Assembly (NCBI GenBank): GCA_028693035.1
Contig: JAQUWE010000008.1
Coordinates: 1 to 58,253 of the forward strand
From: Bacilli bacterium
GTDB lineage: Bacteria > Bacillota_I > Bacilli_A > RF39 > UBA660
Direction of reading: 5' to 3'
DNA: 58,253 nucleotides
Shown here: piece by piece, positions 27,310 to 35,450 of the stretch
Position numbering within the stretch: the stretch's first letter is position 1
Layout of the letters: every line of letters begins with the position of its first letter
Notes under the pieces: model-generated
Told to the model about the DNA's origin: nothing
Database searches by the model: none
What the model saw: the letters and a program-made list of their open reading frames with translations, nothing else
Translations under genes and position numbers: made by a program

Positions 27310-27855
27310 TTAAATTGTTTGTAAAAATTCTTCTACTTTTTGTTTTAAATCTTCTTCTTTTCCACTATTGTAAATATAATAGTCAGCAATTGCGATAGGT
27401 CCACCCTTTTCACTGTTTTCGATTTCTGCATAATCACGACCTTTTGCTTCTTCTTCTGTAAGTGGGCGAATGGTTCTTGTTGTAAGTCTTTCGTATCTAT
27501 CTTTTGCATTGGATACAATAGCAAGCACCATGAATTGGTCTCCAAGTCTCTCTTTGATATATTTATATTCTGACCATGAATATAAACTTTCTAAAGATAC
27601 GTTTCCTTTTTCTAGTGTTTTTTCGATTTCTGGATACACTTCTACTGCGATAGCTGCCATTCCATAATCTTTACGTAATTGTTCACGTACTGGTCTTTCA
27701 TTTGCTTGTGTAAGAGGAAGTCCCATTGCTCTTACCTTGTTTAGAACAACATCTCCAAAATAGATATTTTGAAATCCATGTTCTTTTAAAATTTCTGTTA
27801 CGACTGATTTTCCAGTTCCACACATTCCTACGACTGCAATTGCTTTGTTTTTCAT
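27310..27855 (-). CDS. P-loop nucleotide kinase-like protein
   Basis: The 181-residue protein has an N-terminal P-loop AVVGMCGTGKSVV (residues 8-20) and the general fold of small nucleotide or dephospho-CoA kinases. The LID-like segment has two Arg residues (TTRTIRPLTEEEAKGRD), and a C-terminal YYIYNSG strand corresponds to the late beta-strand of such kinases. The substrate is not identifiable. It lies 12 bases after the compact AlaRS gene in the T-box operon. The CoaE family is the nearest comparison, but this is not a clear CoaE. Confidence 0.7.
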   Translation of the reverse strand: MKNKAIAVVGMCGTGKSVVTEILKEHGFQNIYFGDVVLNKVRAMGLPLTQANERPVREQLRKDYGMAAIAVEVYPEIEKTLEKGNVSLESLYSWSEYKYIKERLGDQFMVLAIVSNAKDRYERLTTRTIRPLTEEEAKGRDYAEIENSEKGGPIAIADYYIYNSGKEEDLKQKVEEFLQTI

Positions 27856-27867
27856 ACCTTTTTCTCC

Positions 27868-29622
27868 TTATTCTAAAATAGCTTTGATTCTTCTTACGCC
27901 TGCACTACTTGCTTCTTCTTTTTTGATTTTAAAAGTTCCTAGTTCATTTGTATTTTCTACATGAGGCCCTCCACATAATTCTTTTGATATATCCCCTATA
28001 AAATAAACGGTTACTATATCTCCATATTTATCTATAAACATCGCTTCTGCACCTGTTTCTAGTGCTTCTTCTTTTGTCATTTCCTTATGTGTAACAGGAA
28101 GCGATTCTGTAATCCATCTGTTTACTAAATCTTCAATGCTGCTTTTTTCTTCAGGTGTTAATTTACGATCAAAAGAGAAATCAAAACGCATACGTTCTGG
28201 TGTAATATTACTTCCCTTTTGGTGAACATCTTCTCCAAGTACTTCTCTAAGTGCGGCATTTAATAAATGTGTTGCCGTGTGGTATTTGGTTTCTATTTCT
28301 CCGTCTCCAGATAATCCCCCTTTAAATTTCCCACGTGCACCTGCTCTTGATTTTTCTTGGTGTTCTTTAAATTTTTGATGAAAACCTGCTATGTCTACCT
28401 GCATCCCTTTTTCTGTCGCAAGTTCACTCGTAAGTTCAATTGGAAAACCATAAGTATCATATAGTTTAAAAGCAATATCTGCTTCTATATGATTGCTTTC
28501 CTTGTCTACAAGTTTATCAAATTCTCTAAGTCCTTTTTCTAAAGTACGATTGAATTTCTGTTTTTCATCCTTTAAAACAGTAAAAACGACATCTTTATTT
28601 TGATCAAGTTCTTTATAGTAAGGAGCATATTGGTTGATTAAAAGGGTTGCAAGTTCTTTATCCCAAGTACTATCTATCACAATTTCTAATTTTTTAGCAT
28701 AACGAATCATTCTTCTGATTAGTCTTCTTAAAATATACCCTTGGTCTGTATTAGAGGGTTTAATCCCCGCATTGTCAGCAGATAAAATAACAATGGCTCT
28801 CATATGGTCTGCAATAATACGCATACTTTTTGTATAGTTTGTATCTAAATAAGACTTTCCTGTTAATGATTCTATTTTTTCGATAATAGGTTTCCAAATA
28901 GAAGAAGCATAGTTATCTGTAACACCTTCTAGGCAAGCTGTAATTCTTTCTACACCCATACCTGTATCTACGTTCTTTTTAGCAAGTTCAAGAAAAGTAC
29001 CATCTGCTTTTTTATCATATTGCATGAATACATTGTTCCAAATTTCTACCCATCTATCATCTTCTGGATCATGTTTGCTTGGTACAGCATCTTCACTTCT
29101 CCAGTAAAAGATTTCTGTATCTGGACCACAAGGTCCTGTTTCTCCTGCTATCCAAAAGTTATCTTCTACGCCTAAATAACTGATTTTCTCTTCTTTTATA
29201 CCAAGGCTTTTCCATATTTCAAAAGATTCTGTATCTCTTGGAATGGTTTCATTTCCTTCAAAAACGGTAACAGCAAGTCTTTCTACAGGAATATTTAAGT
29301 TTTGTGTTAAAAACTGAAAACTCCATGTAATAGATTCTTTTTTGAAATAATCTCCTAAAGACCAGTTTCCAAGCATTTCAAAGAAAGTATGATGAGTAAG
29401 ATCTCCTACTTCTTCTAAGTCATTGGTACGAAGACATTTTTGAACGTCTGTAAGTCTTGTTCCTGCTGGATGGGTTTGTCCTTTTAAATAAGGAACTAGG
29501 GGTTGCATACCTGCTGTATTAAAAAGACTGGTTGGATCATTTTCTGGAATAACAGGTGCACTTGGAATAATTACATGTCCTTTTTCTTCAAAATATTTTA
29601 AATATAAATCTTTAATGTTCAT
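27868..29622 (-). CDS. alaS: Alanyl-tRNA synthetase lacking the C-terminal (C-Ala) domain
   Basis: The 584-residue protein contains the complete catalytic domain (FNTAGMQPLVPY; TRLTDVQKCLRTNDLEEVG; GPCGPDTEIFYWR; TGMGVERI), the tRNA-recognition helices (YILRRLIRRMIRYA) and the editing domain with its zinc ligands (YHTATHLLNAAL and CGGPHVENTNELG). It ends there at RRIKAILE. Usual AlaRS enzymes have 850-900 residues with a DHHA1/C-Ala domain after the editing site. No continuation is seen downstream, where a kinase gene begins after 12 bases, so this is a clean short form rather than a frameshift. It is controlled by a T-box and overlaps the upstream kinase gene by 11 bases. Confidence 0.9.
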   Translation of the reverse strand: MNIKDLYLKYFEEKGHVIIPSAPVIPENDPTSLFNTAGMQPLVPYLKGQTHPAGTRLTDVQKCLRTNDLEEVGDLTHHTFFEMLGNWSLGDYFKKESITWSFQFLTQNLNIPVERLAVTVFEGNETIPRDTESFEIWKSLGIKEEKISYLGVEDNFWIAGETGPCGPDTEIFYWRSEDAVPSKHDPEDDRWVEIWNNVFMQYDKKADGTFLELAKKNVDTGMGVERITACLEGVTDNYASSIWKPIIEKIESLTGKSYLDTNYTKSMRIIADHMRAIVILSADNAGIKPSNTDQGYILRRLIRRMIRYAKKLEIVIDSTWDKELATLLINQYAPYYKELDQNKDVVFTVLKDEKQKFNRTLEKGLREFDKLVDKESNHIEADIAFKLYDTYGFPIELTSELATEKGMQVDIAGFHQKFKEHQEKSRAGARGKFKGGLSGDGEIETKYHTATHLLNAALREVLGEDVHQKGSNITPERMRFDFSFDRKLTPEEKSSIEDLVNRWITESLPVTHKEMTKEEALETGAEAMFIDKYGDIVTVYFIGDISKELCGGPHVENTNELGTFKIKKEEASSAGVRRIKAILE

Positions 29623-30178
29623 TTATTTCTACCTCTTTCAATATTGTCTCTACTTTTTCTTTTAATGTATCTAAATCTCTATCATTAACAATCGTATAAT
29701 CAAAATGATCATAGTGATCAAATCCATGCGCTGTACTGTGTTCTTTTGCTGACTCTGAAAGTGCCTGCATACTAGTGGGACTTTCTACATGAATAGAGAA
29801 CACTTTTTTAAATGTCTTCTTAGGGACTTCTACCTCTTCTACAAACCGTACATCAGAAACGGTGATGCAATCATAGAAATAGGAATAGACTTTGACGTCT
29901 TCAATGGTTCTGCGTACTGTGAAAGCAGGATCTATTTGCATCTTGATAAGTTCTACACCTAAATGATTTAGAAATTCTCTTGGTTTGGTTTCTTCTTTGC
30001 CATCCCATCCTATAATATTTTTGGTATATTTTTTAATATAAGTCGTGTATTGTAGATTGATTGTTTTTTTATTCTTTTCTTCAAAATATTCTTTAATGAA
30101 AGAAGCTACAATATCTTTTCCACTCTTCGCATTCCCACATATTAAAAATATATAAGGGTTTTTGTTTTCAAAATGCAT
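29612..30178 (-). CDS. Deoxynucleotide monophosphate kinase-like P-loop protein
   Basis: The 188-residue protein has an N-terminal P-loop FLICGNAKSGKDIVASF, a WDGKEETKPREFLNHLGVEL segment (the substrate-binding part of phage-type dNMP kinases), TVSDVRFVEEV, and a C-terminal HGFDHYDHFDYTIVND. This arrangement is seen in the T4 gp1-like deoxynucleoside monophosphate kinase group. The start at 30178 (ATG) lies 7 bases after AAGGAA. It is the first gene behind the Ala T-box and overlaps alaS, so expression of the two is tied to alanine supply. Substrate not established. Confidence 0.65.
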   Translation of the reverse strand: MHFENKNPYIFLICGNAKSGKDIVASFIKEYFEEKNKKTINLQYTTYIKKYTKNIIGWDGKEETKPREFLNHLGVELIKMQIDPAFTVRRTIEDVKVYSYFYDCITVSDVRFVEEVEVPKKTFKKVFSIHVESPTSMQALSESAKEHSTAHGFDHYDHFDYTIVNDRDLDTLKEKVETILKEVEINEH

Positions 30179-30194
30179 CAAAATCTTCCTTTCT

Positions 30195-30362
30195 ATAAAA
30201 GAAAAACCACGGGTTTCTCTAGGAACGAAAAAACCGTGGTACCATCCTAATTGTTTCTTATTTTTGATAACGGTTTTAACCGATAAGGTTTACTTATACT
30301 CAAAAGGAGCTTTCAAAATTATCTTTTATCTATTTCCACCTACCATAGACTCTCTATAAAAA
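30195..30362 (-). promoter_or_regulatory. T-box riboswitch, probably tRNA-Ala specific
   Basis: The minus-strand RNA contains the T-box sequence AGGATGGTACCACGG. Its antiterminator can form from TAGGA and ACG pairing with CGT and TCCTA. The competing terminator is CCACGG(N)CCGTGG followed by TTTTTCTTTT. Upstream lie a Stem I region and a small CGGTT/AACCG hairpin. A GCU triplet in GAAAGCTCC is the likely specifier, matching Ala and the alaS gene downstream. In the known class, uncharged tRNA stabilises the antiterminator and switches the operon on. Confidence 0.88.
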
Positions 30363-30371
30363 ATATAATTT

Positions 30372-31532
30372 TTACTTTTCTTTTTCTTCGTTTTCATCTA
30401 TTGTAAGAATTCCATACTTCTCATCAAAGAAAGTAAAGAATACCTTACAAACAGCAATGATAGGGGTTGATATAACCATACCAATAATACCAAAGAAATG
30501 ACCAAAAATCAAGAGTCCTAAGATAATTGTTACAGGATGTAGTTTTGTTGTTTTACTCATGATAAATGGTTGGAAGAAATTTCCTTCAATAAACTGGATT
30601 ACACAGATTGCTAGAAGTGTTAAAATACCTGCTGTTGGACTTTGTGAAAAAGCAACAACGACAGCAGGAGCACCTCCAATATAAGGCCCTGCATAAGGAA
30701 TGACATTGGTGATTCCGCAGAATAAACCAAACAGTAAAGGGGCTTTTACACCAATCGCCCATAGTGCTAAGGAAGTTACAATAAAGATGAGCATGGAATC
30801 TAATACAGCACCTTGTACCCATTTACGTAATGATTGGTTAGATTCTCTAATTAGGTTTTTCATCGTCTTTTGAAAACGATTCGGTATTAAAGTAATGATG
30901 GTATCATTCGCACTATCAAAACTCATAAGTAAATAAAAGCCTATGACAAGACCTACTAAGATAGTTCCAATTCCTGATATAAATCCTTTTAAAATCGTAA
31001 CAGATAAAGTAGGAAGTTCTTTGGTAAGATGGGTTCCAAACTCCCCTATTTTAGCGAAAATATCAGCCTTAAATTCTTTTGCATTAAATCCTTCAATCGA
31101 AGAAAATGGTTTGATAAGACTATCTATCCATCCTTTTACAGTATCAATAATGCTTGGTAGACTTTTCGCAAACTCATTGATTTGATCGGTAAGCAAAGGA
31201 ATAATAGAACCGATTACAATAGCAATCACACCTATGAAAATCACATAAGTTACAAGTGTACCAACGCCTCTTCGCATTCCTTTTTTATTTAACCATTTTA
31301 CAAATGGATCAAAAAGCCATGCAATACCAATTCCAATAAACAAAGGAAATACAATTTTTAAAATCGTGATTGCTAAAGGACCTATATTCCATTCTTTTGA
31401 AACAATAGTCACAATATAAATACAAACGATCACAGCTAGTATATAAATCACTCTAAGTATTTTTTTACTCAGTGTAATGACTTCATTTAATTCTTTTTTA
31501 TTAATATCTTGGGTGTTTTTAATTTTAAACAT
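30372..31532 (-). CDS. AI-2E-family (PerM/YdbI-type) membrane transporter
   Basis: The 386-residue protein has about eight membrane helices. It shows the family pattern: an N-terminal helix pair (IFPLFIGIGIAWLFDPFVKW), a long outer amphipathic stretch near residues 120-175, and a C-terminal block GLFCGITNVIPYAGPYIGG, then EGNFFQPFIMSK. Members include a sodium/proton antiporter and putative autoinducer exporters, so the substrate is open. It appears to be transcribed alone; the next element downstream is the T-box. Confidence 0.9.
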   Translation of the reverse strand: MFKIKNTQDINKKELNEVITLSKKILRVIYILAVIVCIYIVTIVSKEWNIGPLAITILKIVFPLFIGIGIAWLFDPFVKWLNKKGMRRGVGTLVTYVIFIGVIAIVIGSIIPLLTDQINEFAKSLPSIIDTVKGWIDSLIKPFSSIEGFNAKEFKADIFAKIGEFGTHLTKELPTLSVTILKGFISGIGTILVGLVIGFYLLMSFDSANDTIITLIPNRFQKTMKNLIRESNQSLRKWVQGAVLDSMLIFIVTSLALWAIGVKAPLLFGLFCGITNVIPYAGPYIGGAPAVVVAFSQSPTAGILTLLAICVIQFIEGNFFQPFIMSKTTKLHPVTIILGLLIFGHFFGIIGMVISTPIIAVCKVFFTFFDEKYGILTIDENEEKEK

Positions 31533-31632
31533 ATACGCCTCCTATATAGATTTCTTCTGTTATATCAAAATATATGCCTAATATATAGGGATAAAACAAA
31601 TCTTTCTATAAAGATTATATCATAGTTCGTCT

Positions 31633-32712
31633 TTATTTGGTTACTCTTTTGCTATCTTTTTTATGGGTAAGAACTTTTGAGGATTGTGCAAAAACCTCTA
31701 AAAGCTTATTTTTTATTTGTTCTTGATTTAAATTGGTAAACGTATCTTGGGTGACTTTTCCAATACTTTCAATATCTACTTCATATGTTTCTAAATAGTC
31801 TTTTTGAGAAAGTAAATATTGGGTTGTTAAGGTATACAAAAAAGAAAAAGGTCCATCTAAATCTTTATCCTCTATTTTTTGCATGTTTGCTAAAATAGAA
31901 CAAATATCTTCTGTAATCTCTTCTAAAAGAAGGTAGATATGTAAGGAGTCTGCTAGCATAGGAAAACGTAACATAGAAAAATTCTTGGTTTCTAATATAC
32001 CATTTTTTATGATGTATTCTTCTAAAGCAGGATTGCTATAAAGCATTCCTATTTTAAAAAGATGCATTTGCTCTTTTGTAAATGATTCTTTTGTGGATAC
32101 ATGCATTAAAAACAAAAGAAATTGTATATCCTTCGTAAGTTCTATTTGTTCTAAAATAAGACCTATATCATTTTCTCTTTCTGCTTTATTTTGAAAGGCA
32201 GTGATTTTCTTTAAATACATGTCTGTTTTTTCTTCGGCTTGTAAAGGCTGATTTTCTTGTTTTTCATAATAAGAAGTAAGAATTCTATGCATCATTCTTC
32301 TTACTATAGGATGCTCTTTATATTCTCTTTTTAGTTCTAACATACCTTTTGCTTGGATATAAAAAGGATCTTTTCCTGATGTTTGCTGAAAAAGCCTTTG
32401 GACCATGTAAGAGAAAGTATCTCTTGAAAACAAATATTTTCTATTTCTTGTTCTCTCTTCCTTTTGAAACTCCTCTTTTGTATTTTCTTCAAAATGAAGT
32501 TCTTCTATCATTTCTAATACTTCCTCTTTGGTAAGATTCAAATGGTGTAAATATTCTTTTTCTTCCATAAGTAGTGGTAAAAAAATGGACCAAAAATGAT
32601 TGTTATCTTTGGCTTCTAATAAAAAGGTATGACTTTGGTTTATATTTTTATAAAGATTCCATATCTTTTTTTCTATTTTAAATAACTTTTCTAAGGTATC
32701 ATTTCTTTGCAT
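31633..32712 (-). CDS. Unknown cytoplasmic helical protein
   Basis: The 359-residue protein has no signal peptide and no membrane helix. It is rich in Lys, Glu and Leu, and looks almost entirely alpha-helical (LLMEEKEYLHHLNLTKEEVL, then VLEMIEELHFEENTKEEFQK). I recognise no domain. It lies between the AI-2E-type permease and the RNA polymerase delta gene on the same strand, about 50 bases after the latter, so it may be co-transcribed with it. Confidence 0.6.
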   Translation of the reverse strand: MQRNDTLEKLFKIEKKIWNLYKNINQSHTFLLEAKDNNHFWSIFLPLLMEEKEYLHHLNLTKEEVLEMIEELHFEENTKEEFQKEERTRNRKYLFSRDTFSYMVQRLFQQTSGKDPFYIQAKGMLELKREYKEHPIVRRMMHRILTSYYEKQENQPLQAEEKTDMYLKKITAFQNKAERENDIGLILEQIELTKDIQFLLFLMHVSTKESFTKEQMHLFKIGMLYSNPALEEYIIKNGILETKNFSMLRFPMLADSLHIYLLLEEITEDICSILANMQKIEDKDLDGPFSFLYTLTTQYLLSQKDYLETYEVDIESIGKVTQDTFTNLNQEQIKNKLLEVFAQSSKVLTHKKDSKRVTK

Positions 32713-32763
32713 TGCAAATCCTCCATTCTTTTATTATAAAAAAAGAAATGTAAGATTTTTTTC

Positions 32764-33198
32764 CTACATTTCCTCTTCTTCTAATTCATCTTCATCTACA
32801 ATATTTAGATCAAGTGTATTATCATCTTCTAAATCATCATCATCGTTGATTGTATCAACGTCTTCTTCTACTTCTTCGTCCTCTTCCTCTTCGTCTTCTT
32901 CTTCCGTAAAACTTTCGTCTTCTTCGTCATCATCGTAAGAAACTTCAACAGAACGATTTTCTCTTAAATCCCATTCCGCACTATCTAAAAGAACAAATCT
33001 TTTATCAAGTGTTAATGTTGTATAATAATCACCTATTTTATTTGCATACTCTTCATCGGTATATTCTAATAGTGTGCATATTTCTTTAAAAATACTTGGT
33101 GTATTCATTGTTTTTTTATTTTCTTTTAAAATCATGTACGTTAAGTCTGTGTATGATAGAACTTCTAATTCTACTTTAGGCATATCTTTTAATTTCAT
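32764..33198 (-). CDS. rpoE: DNA-directed RNA polymerase subunit delta
   Basis: The 144-residue protein has an N-terminal winged-helix (HARE-HTH) domain of about 85 residues (YTDLTYMILKENKKTMNTPS, then FVLLDSAEWDLRENRS) and an Asp/Glu tail of about 60 residues with barely any basic residue. This is the layout of delta, a Gram-positive subunit that speeds polymerase recycling and raises promoter selectivity. It sits next to argS-ywiB as in Bacillus, supporting the call. AGGAGG-type sequence precedes the ATG. Confidence 0.93.
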   Translation of the reverse strand: MKLKDMPKVELEVLSYTDLTYMILKENKKTMNTPSIFKEICTLLEYTDEEYANKIGDYYTTLTLDKRFVLLDSAEWDLRENRSVEVSYDDDEEDESFTEEEDEEEEDEEVEEDVDTINDDDDLEDDNTLDLNIVDEDELEEEEM

Positions 33199-33234
33199 AA
33201 TTTCCTCCGTCTGTGGGATTTAAACCCAGGCATA

Positions 33235-33262
33235 ATTTTATCATATTTTATTATTATGTCAA
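33235..33262 (-). promoter_or_regulatory. rpoE (delta) promoter
   Basis: -35 TTGACA (33257-33262), a 16-bp spacer and -10 TAAAAT (33235-33240) lie on the minus strand, just after argS. Confidence 0.7.
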
Positions 33263-33276
33263 TACTTTTTTTAAAA

Positions 33277-34959
33277 TTACATAAAGGTTGGAATTTCTAT
33301 TCCAAGTAAGTACAGCATTTCTTTTAAAATATGATTGGTTAAATAGAGAACAGTAATCCAAGAATCTTTCTTTTCTTTGTCTTCTAAACCTATTATATGA
33401 TTGGATTGATAGAAGTTGTTAGCAAGTACTGCTATATGATAAATATAGTCTGCTAAAACACTTGGTTTTCTTTCTTTAAAAGCTGTTTCTAAAGAAGAAG
33501 AAAGTTCTAATAATTTAAGTCTTAAATTTCTGTCCACTTCACCATATATTGTATCATTTAATTCTTTTTTTATGCTCTCTTTTTCTAATATTTTTTGGAT
33601 TCTTAAATAGGTGTATAACATATAAGGTCCTGTTTTGCCTGTTACATCTCCAAATTTGGCAATATCAAAAATATAATCTCTTTCTCTACTGTTTTGTAAA
33701 TCAGCAAATTTTAGAATAGAATTTACTACTTTATCTACATCTTCTGTAGGCATTTCTTTGTTTTCTTCTTTTTTAGAAATAAATAATTCGCCAATTTCTT
33801 TAAATAAATCTTCTAATTTTGGAGCGTCACCACTTCTTGTTTTAAAAGGTTTGCCATCTGTTCCATTGACAGTTCCATATCCTAAAAATTCTAATTCTGT
33901 ATCTTTGGTAAGACCACTTTTTTTACATACGTGAAAGACTTGTTTAAAATGAAGAGATTGTCTATTGTCTACGACATATAAAATATGATCAGGATTGTAT
34001 TTTTGCATACGATCATAAATGGTAGCCAAATCAGTAGTGGCATATAAATAAGCACCATTGCTTTTTTGGAAAAGGAGCGGAGGAAGTGCATTTCCATCTT
34101 CTTCTACTTCAATGATTTTAGCGCCTTCACTTTCTTTGATAAAGTCTTTTAAATAAGCTTCTGTTTTTTCAATATATGGATAAGAATCACTTTCTCCTTG
34201 CCATAAGTCAAAAGATACATCTAAATATTTATATAATCTTTTGATATCATCTCCAGATATTTGTAAAATGATTTTAAATAGTTTTTGGTATTCTTCATTA
34301 CCTTCTTGCAATTGCTTGGTTATTTCTGCACATTTATTTTTGACTTCTTCATTTTCTTTACATAAACCACTAATACGTGGATATATTTCTTCTAAGTCAG
34401 CAAGAGTAATAGAAGAAATAGGTTTCCCTAGTTCTAAAATACCATAGATAACTTGTCCTATTTGAAGTCCATAATCTCCTAAATGTACGTCAGCAATGGT
34501 TTTATGTCCCATATAACGAATCATTCTTTTGATAGATTCTCCTACAATAGCGGTTCTCATATGTCCAACATGTAAAGGTTTTGCGATATTAGGTCCACCA
34601 TAGTCTAAAATATAAAGATCTGTTCTAGAAGGTCTTTCAATTCCAAAATTTTCTTCTACTAACATCTTTTCTAAATGACGATTGATAAAAATATCATTTA
34701 CGGTCATATTAATAAAACCAGGTTTCACAAATTCTACGTTTTCAAAATAAGAAGAAAAGTCTGGGATTGCTTTAAGTGCATTTGCGATTTCTTCTCCAAT
34801 TGCAAGTGGATTTTTGTGGGCAATTTTTGCTAATTTAAAAGCATCATCACACTGAAAATCACAAAGTTCTGGGCGATTGGATACAATGACTTTAAAAGGG
34901 ATATCATATCCTAGGGTTTCCCCTACTTTACTTAGTACTGTCTCTAGTTCTTTTATCAT
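33277..34959 (-). CDS. argS: Arginyl-tRNA synthetase
   Basis: At 560 residues this is a full-length class I ArgRS. The N-terminal Add-1 domain covers about residues 1-90, and the HIGH motif is HVGH in IAKPLHVGHMRTAIVGE. The usual ArgRS replacement for KMSKS is GKPFKTRSG. The anticodon-binding domain at the C-terminus ends in YLLGIEIPTFM. The ATG overlaps the ywiB-like stop codon by four bases, so the pair is translationally coupled. Confidence 0.97.
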   Translation of the reverse strand: MIKELETVLSKVGETLGYDIPFKVIVSNRPELCDFQCDDAFKLAKIAHKNPLAIGEEIANALKAIPDFSSYFENVEFVKPGFINMTVNDIFINRHLEKMLVEENFGIERPSRTDLYILDYGGPNIAKPLHVGHMRTAIVGESIKRMIRYMGHKTIADVHLGDYGLQIGQVIYGILELGKPISSITLADLEEIYPRISGLCKENEEVKNKCAEITKQLQEGNEEYQKLFKIILQISGDDIKRLYKYLDVSFDLWQGESDSYPYIEKTEAYLKDFIKESEGAKIIEVEEDGNALPPLLFQKSNGAYLYATTDLATIYDRMQKYNPDHILYVVDNRQSLHFKQVFHVCKKSGLTKDTELEFLGYGTVNGTDGKPFKTRSGDAPKLEDLFKEIGELFISKKEENKEMPTEDVDKVVNSILKFADLQNSRERDYIFDIAKFGDVTGKTGPYMLYTYLRIQKILEKESIKKELNDTIYGEVDRNLRLKLLELSSSLETAFKERKPSVLADYIYHIAVLANNFYQSNHIIGLEDKEKKDSWITVLYLTNHILKEMLYLLGIEIPTFM

Positions 34960-35342
34960 TTTATCACCTCATATAATAATCTAAATTCGTATTTTCCAAT
35001 ATCATCTTGCCCAATCGTTAAATGGTAAGTGATTTCTAATTCCTTCTCTTGTTTTTTTAAAAGACTTGTTCTAACTTTTAAAGGAAGAGAACCACCAAGT
35101 TCAGCAATATCATATTTTCCTTCTAGTGTTTTTCCAAGTACAAAAGGAAGCTCTATATCATAATCTGTTGTTTTGCGGGTCATTACAATTTTATCTTCTA
35201 AAAAAGAAATACAAACAAGGATTTCTCCTTCTTTATATAAAATTTTATTTTCTTCTTTTTTTCCAGTATAGGTGTTTTCTAAACGACAAGAAGAATCACC
35301 TGTTACTTTTAAATAGGATTTTATTTTAATTTTTTCAGTCAT
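34956..35342 (-). CDS. YwiB/DUF1934-family beta-barrel protein
   Basis: The 128-residue protein starts at 35342 (TEKIKIKSYLKVTGDSS), eight bases after GGGAGG; the upstream in-frame ATGs lack a ribosome-binding site. It is predominantly beta-strand, with TGKKEENKILYKEGEILVCI and ending TIGQDDIGKYEFRLLYEV, as in the lipocalin-like YwiB family of unknown function. The order ywiB-argS-rpoE is conserved in Bacillus, which is the main reason for the assignment. Confidence 0.82.
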   Translation of the reverse strand: MTEKIKIKSYLKVTGDSSCRLENTYTGKKEENKILYKEGEILVCISFLEDKIVMTRKTTDYDIELPFVLGKTLEGKYDIAELGGSLPLKVRTSLLKKQEKELEITYHLTIGQDDIGKYEFRLLYEVIK

Positions 35343-35370
35343 TTTAGAATCCTCCCATTTACTCTTCGTC

Positions 35371-35379
35371 ATTATAACA
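35371..35379 (-). promoter_or_regulatory. Extended -10 promoter of ywiB-argS
   Basis: The minus strand reads TGTTATAAT, a TGn extended -10 with a perfect TATAAT. The -35 at the expected distance is poor (GTGATT). Confidence 0.45.
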
Positions 35380-35450
35380 CAACTTTTCATAAAAATCACT
35401 CATATTTTAAGAAAAACTCCTAATAATAAAGATAGAATGGAGCGTCTTAT

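Noticed and set aside
27868-29622. Frameshifted or truncated full-length alaS
   Set aside because: The sequence after the stop codon shows no C-Ala domain in any frame and the next gene starts after 12 bases, so the gene is a genuine short form.
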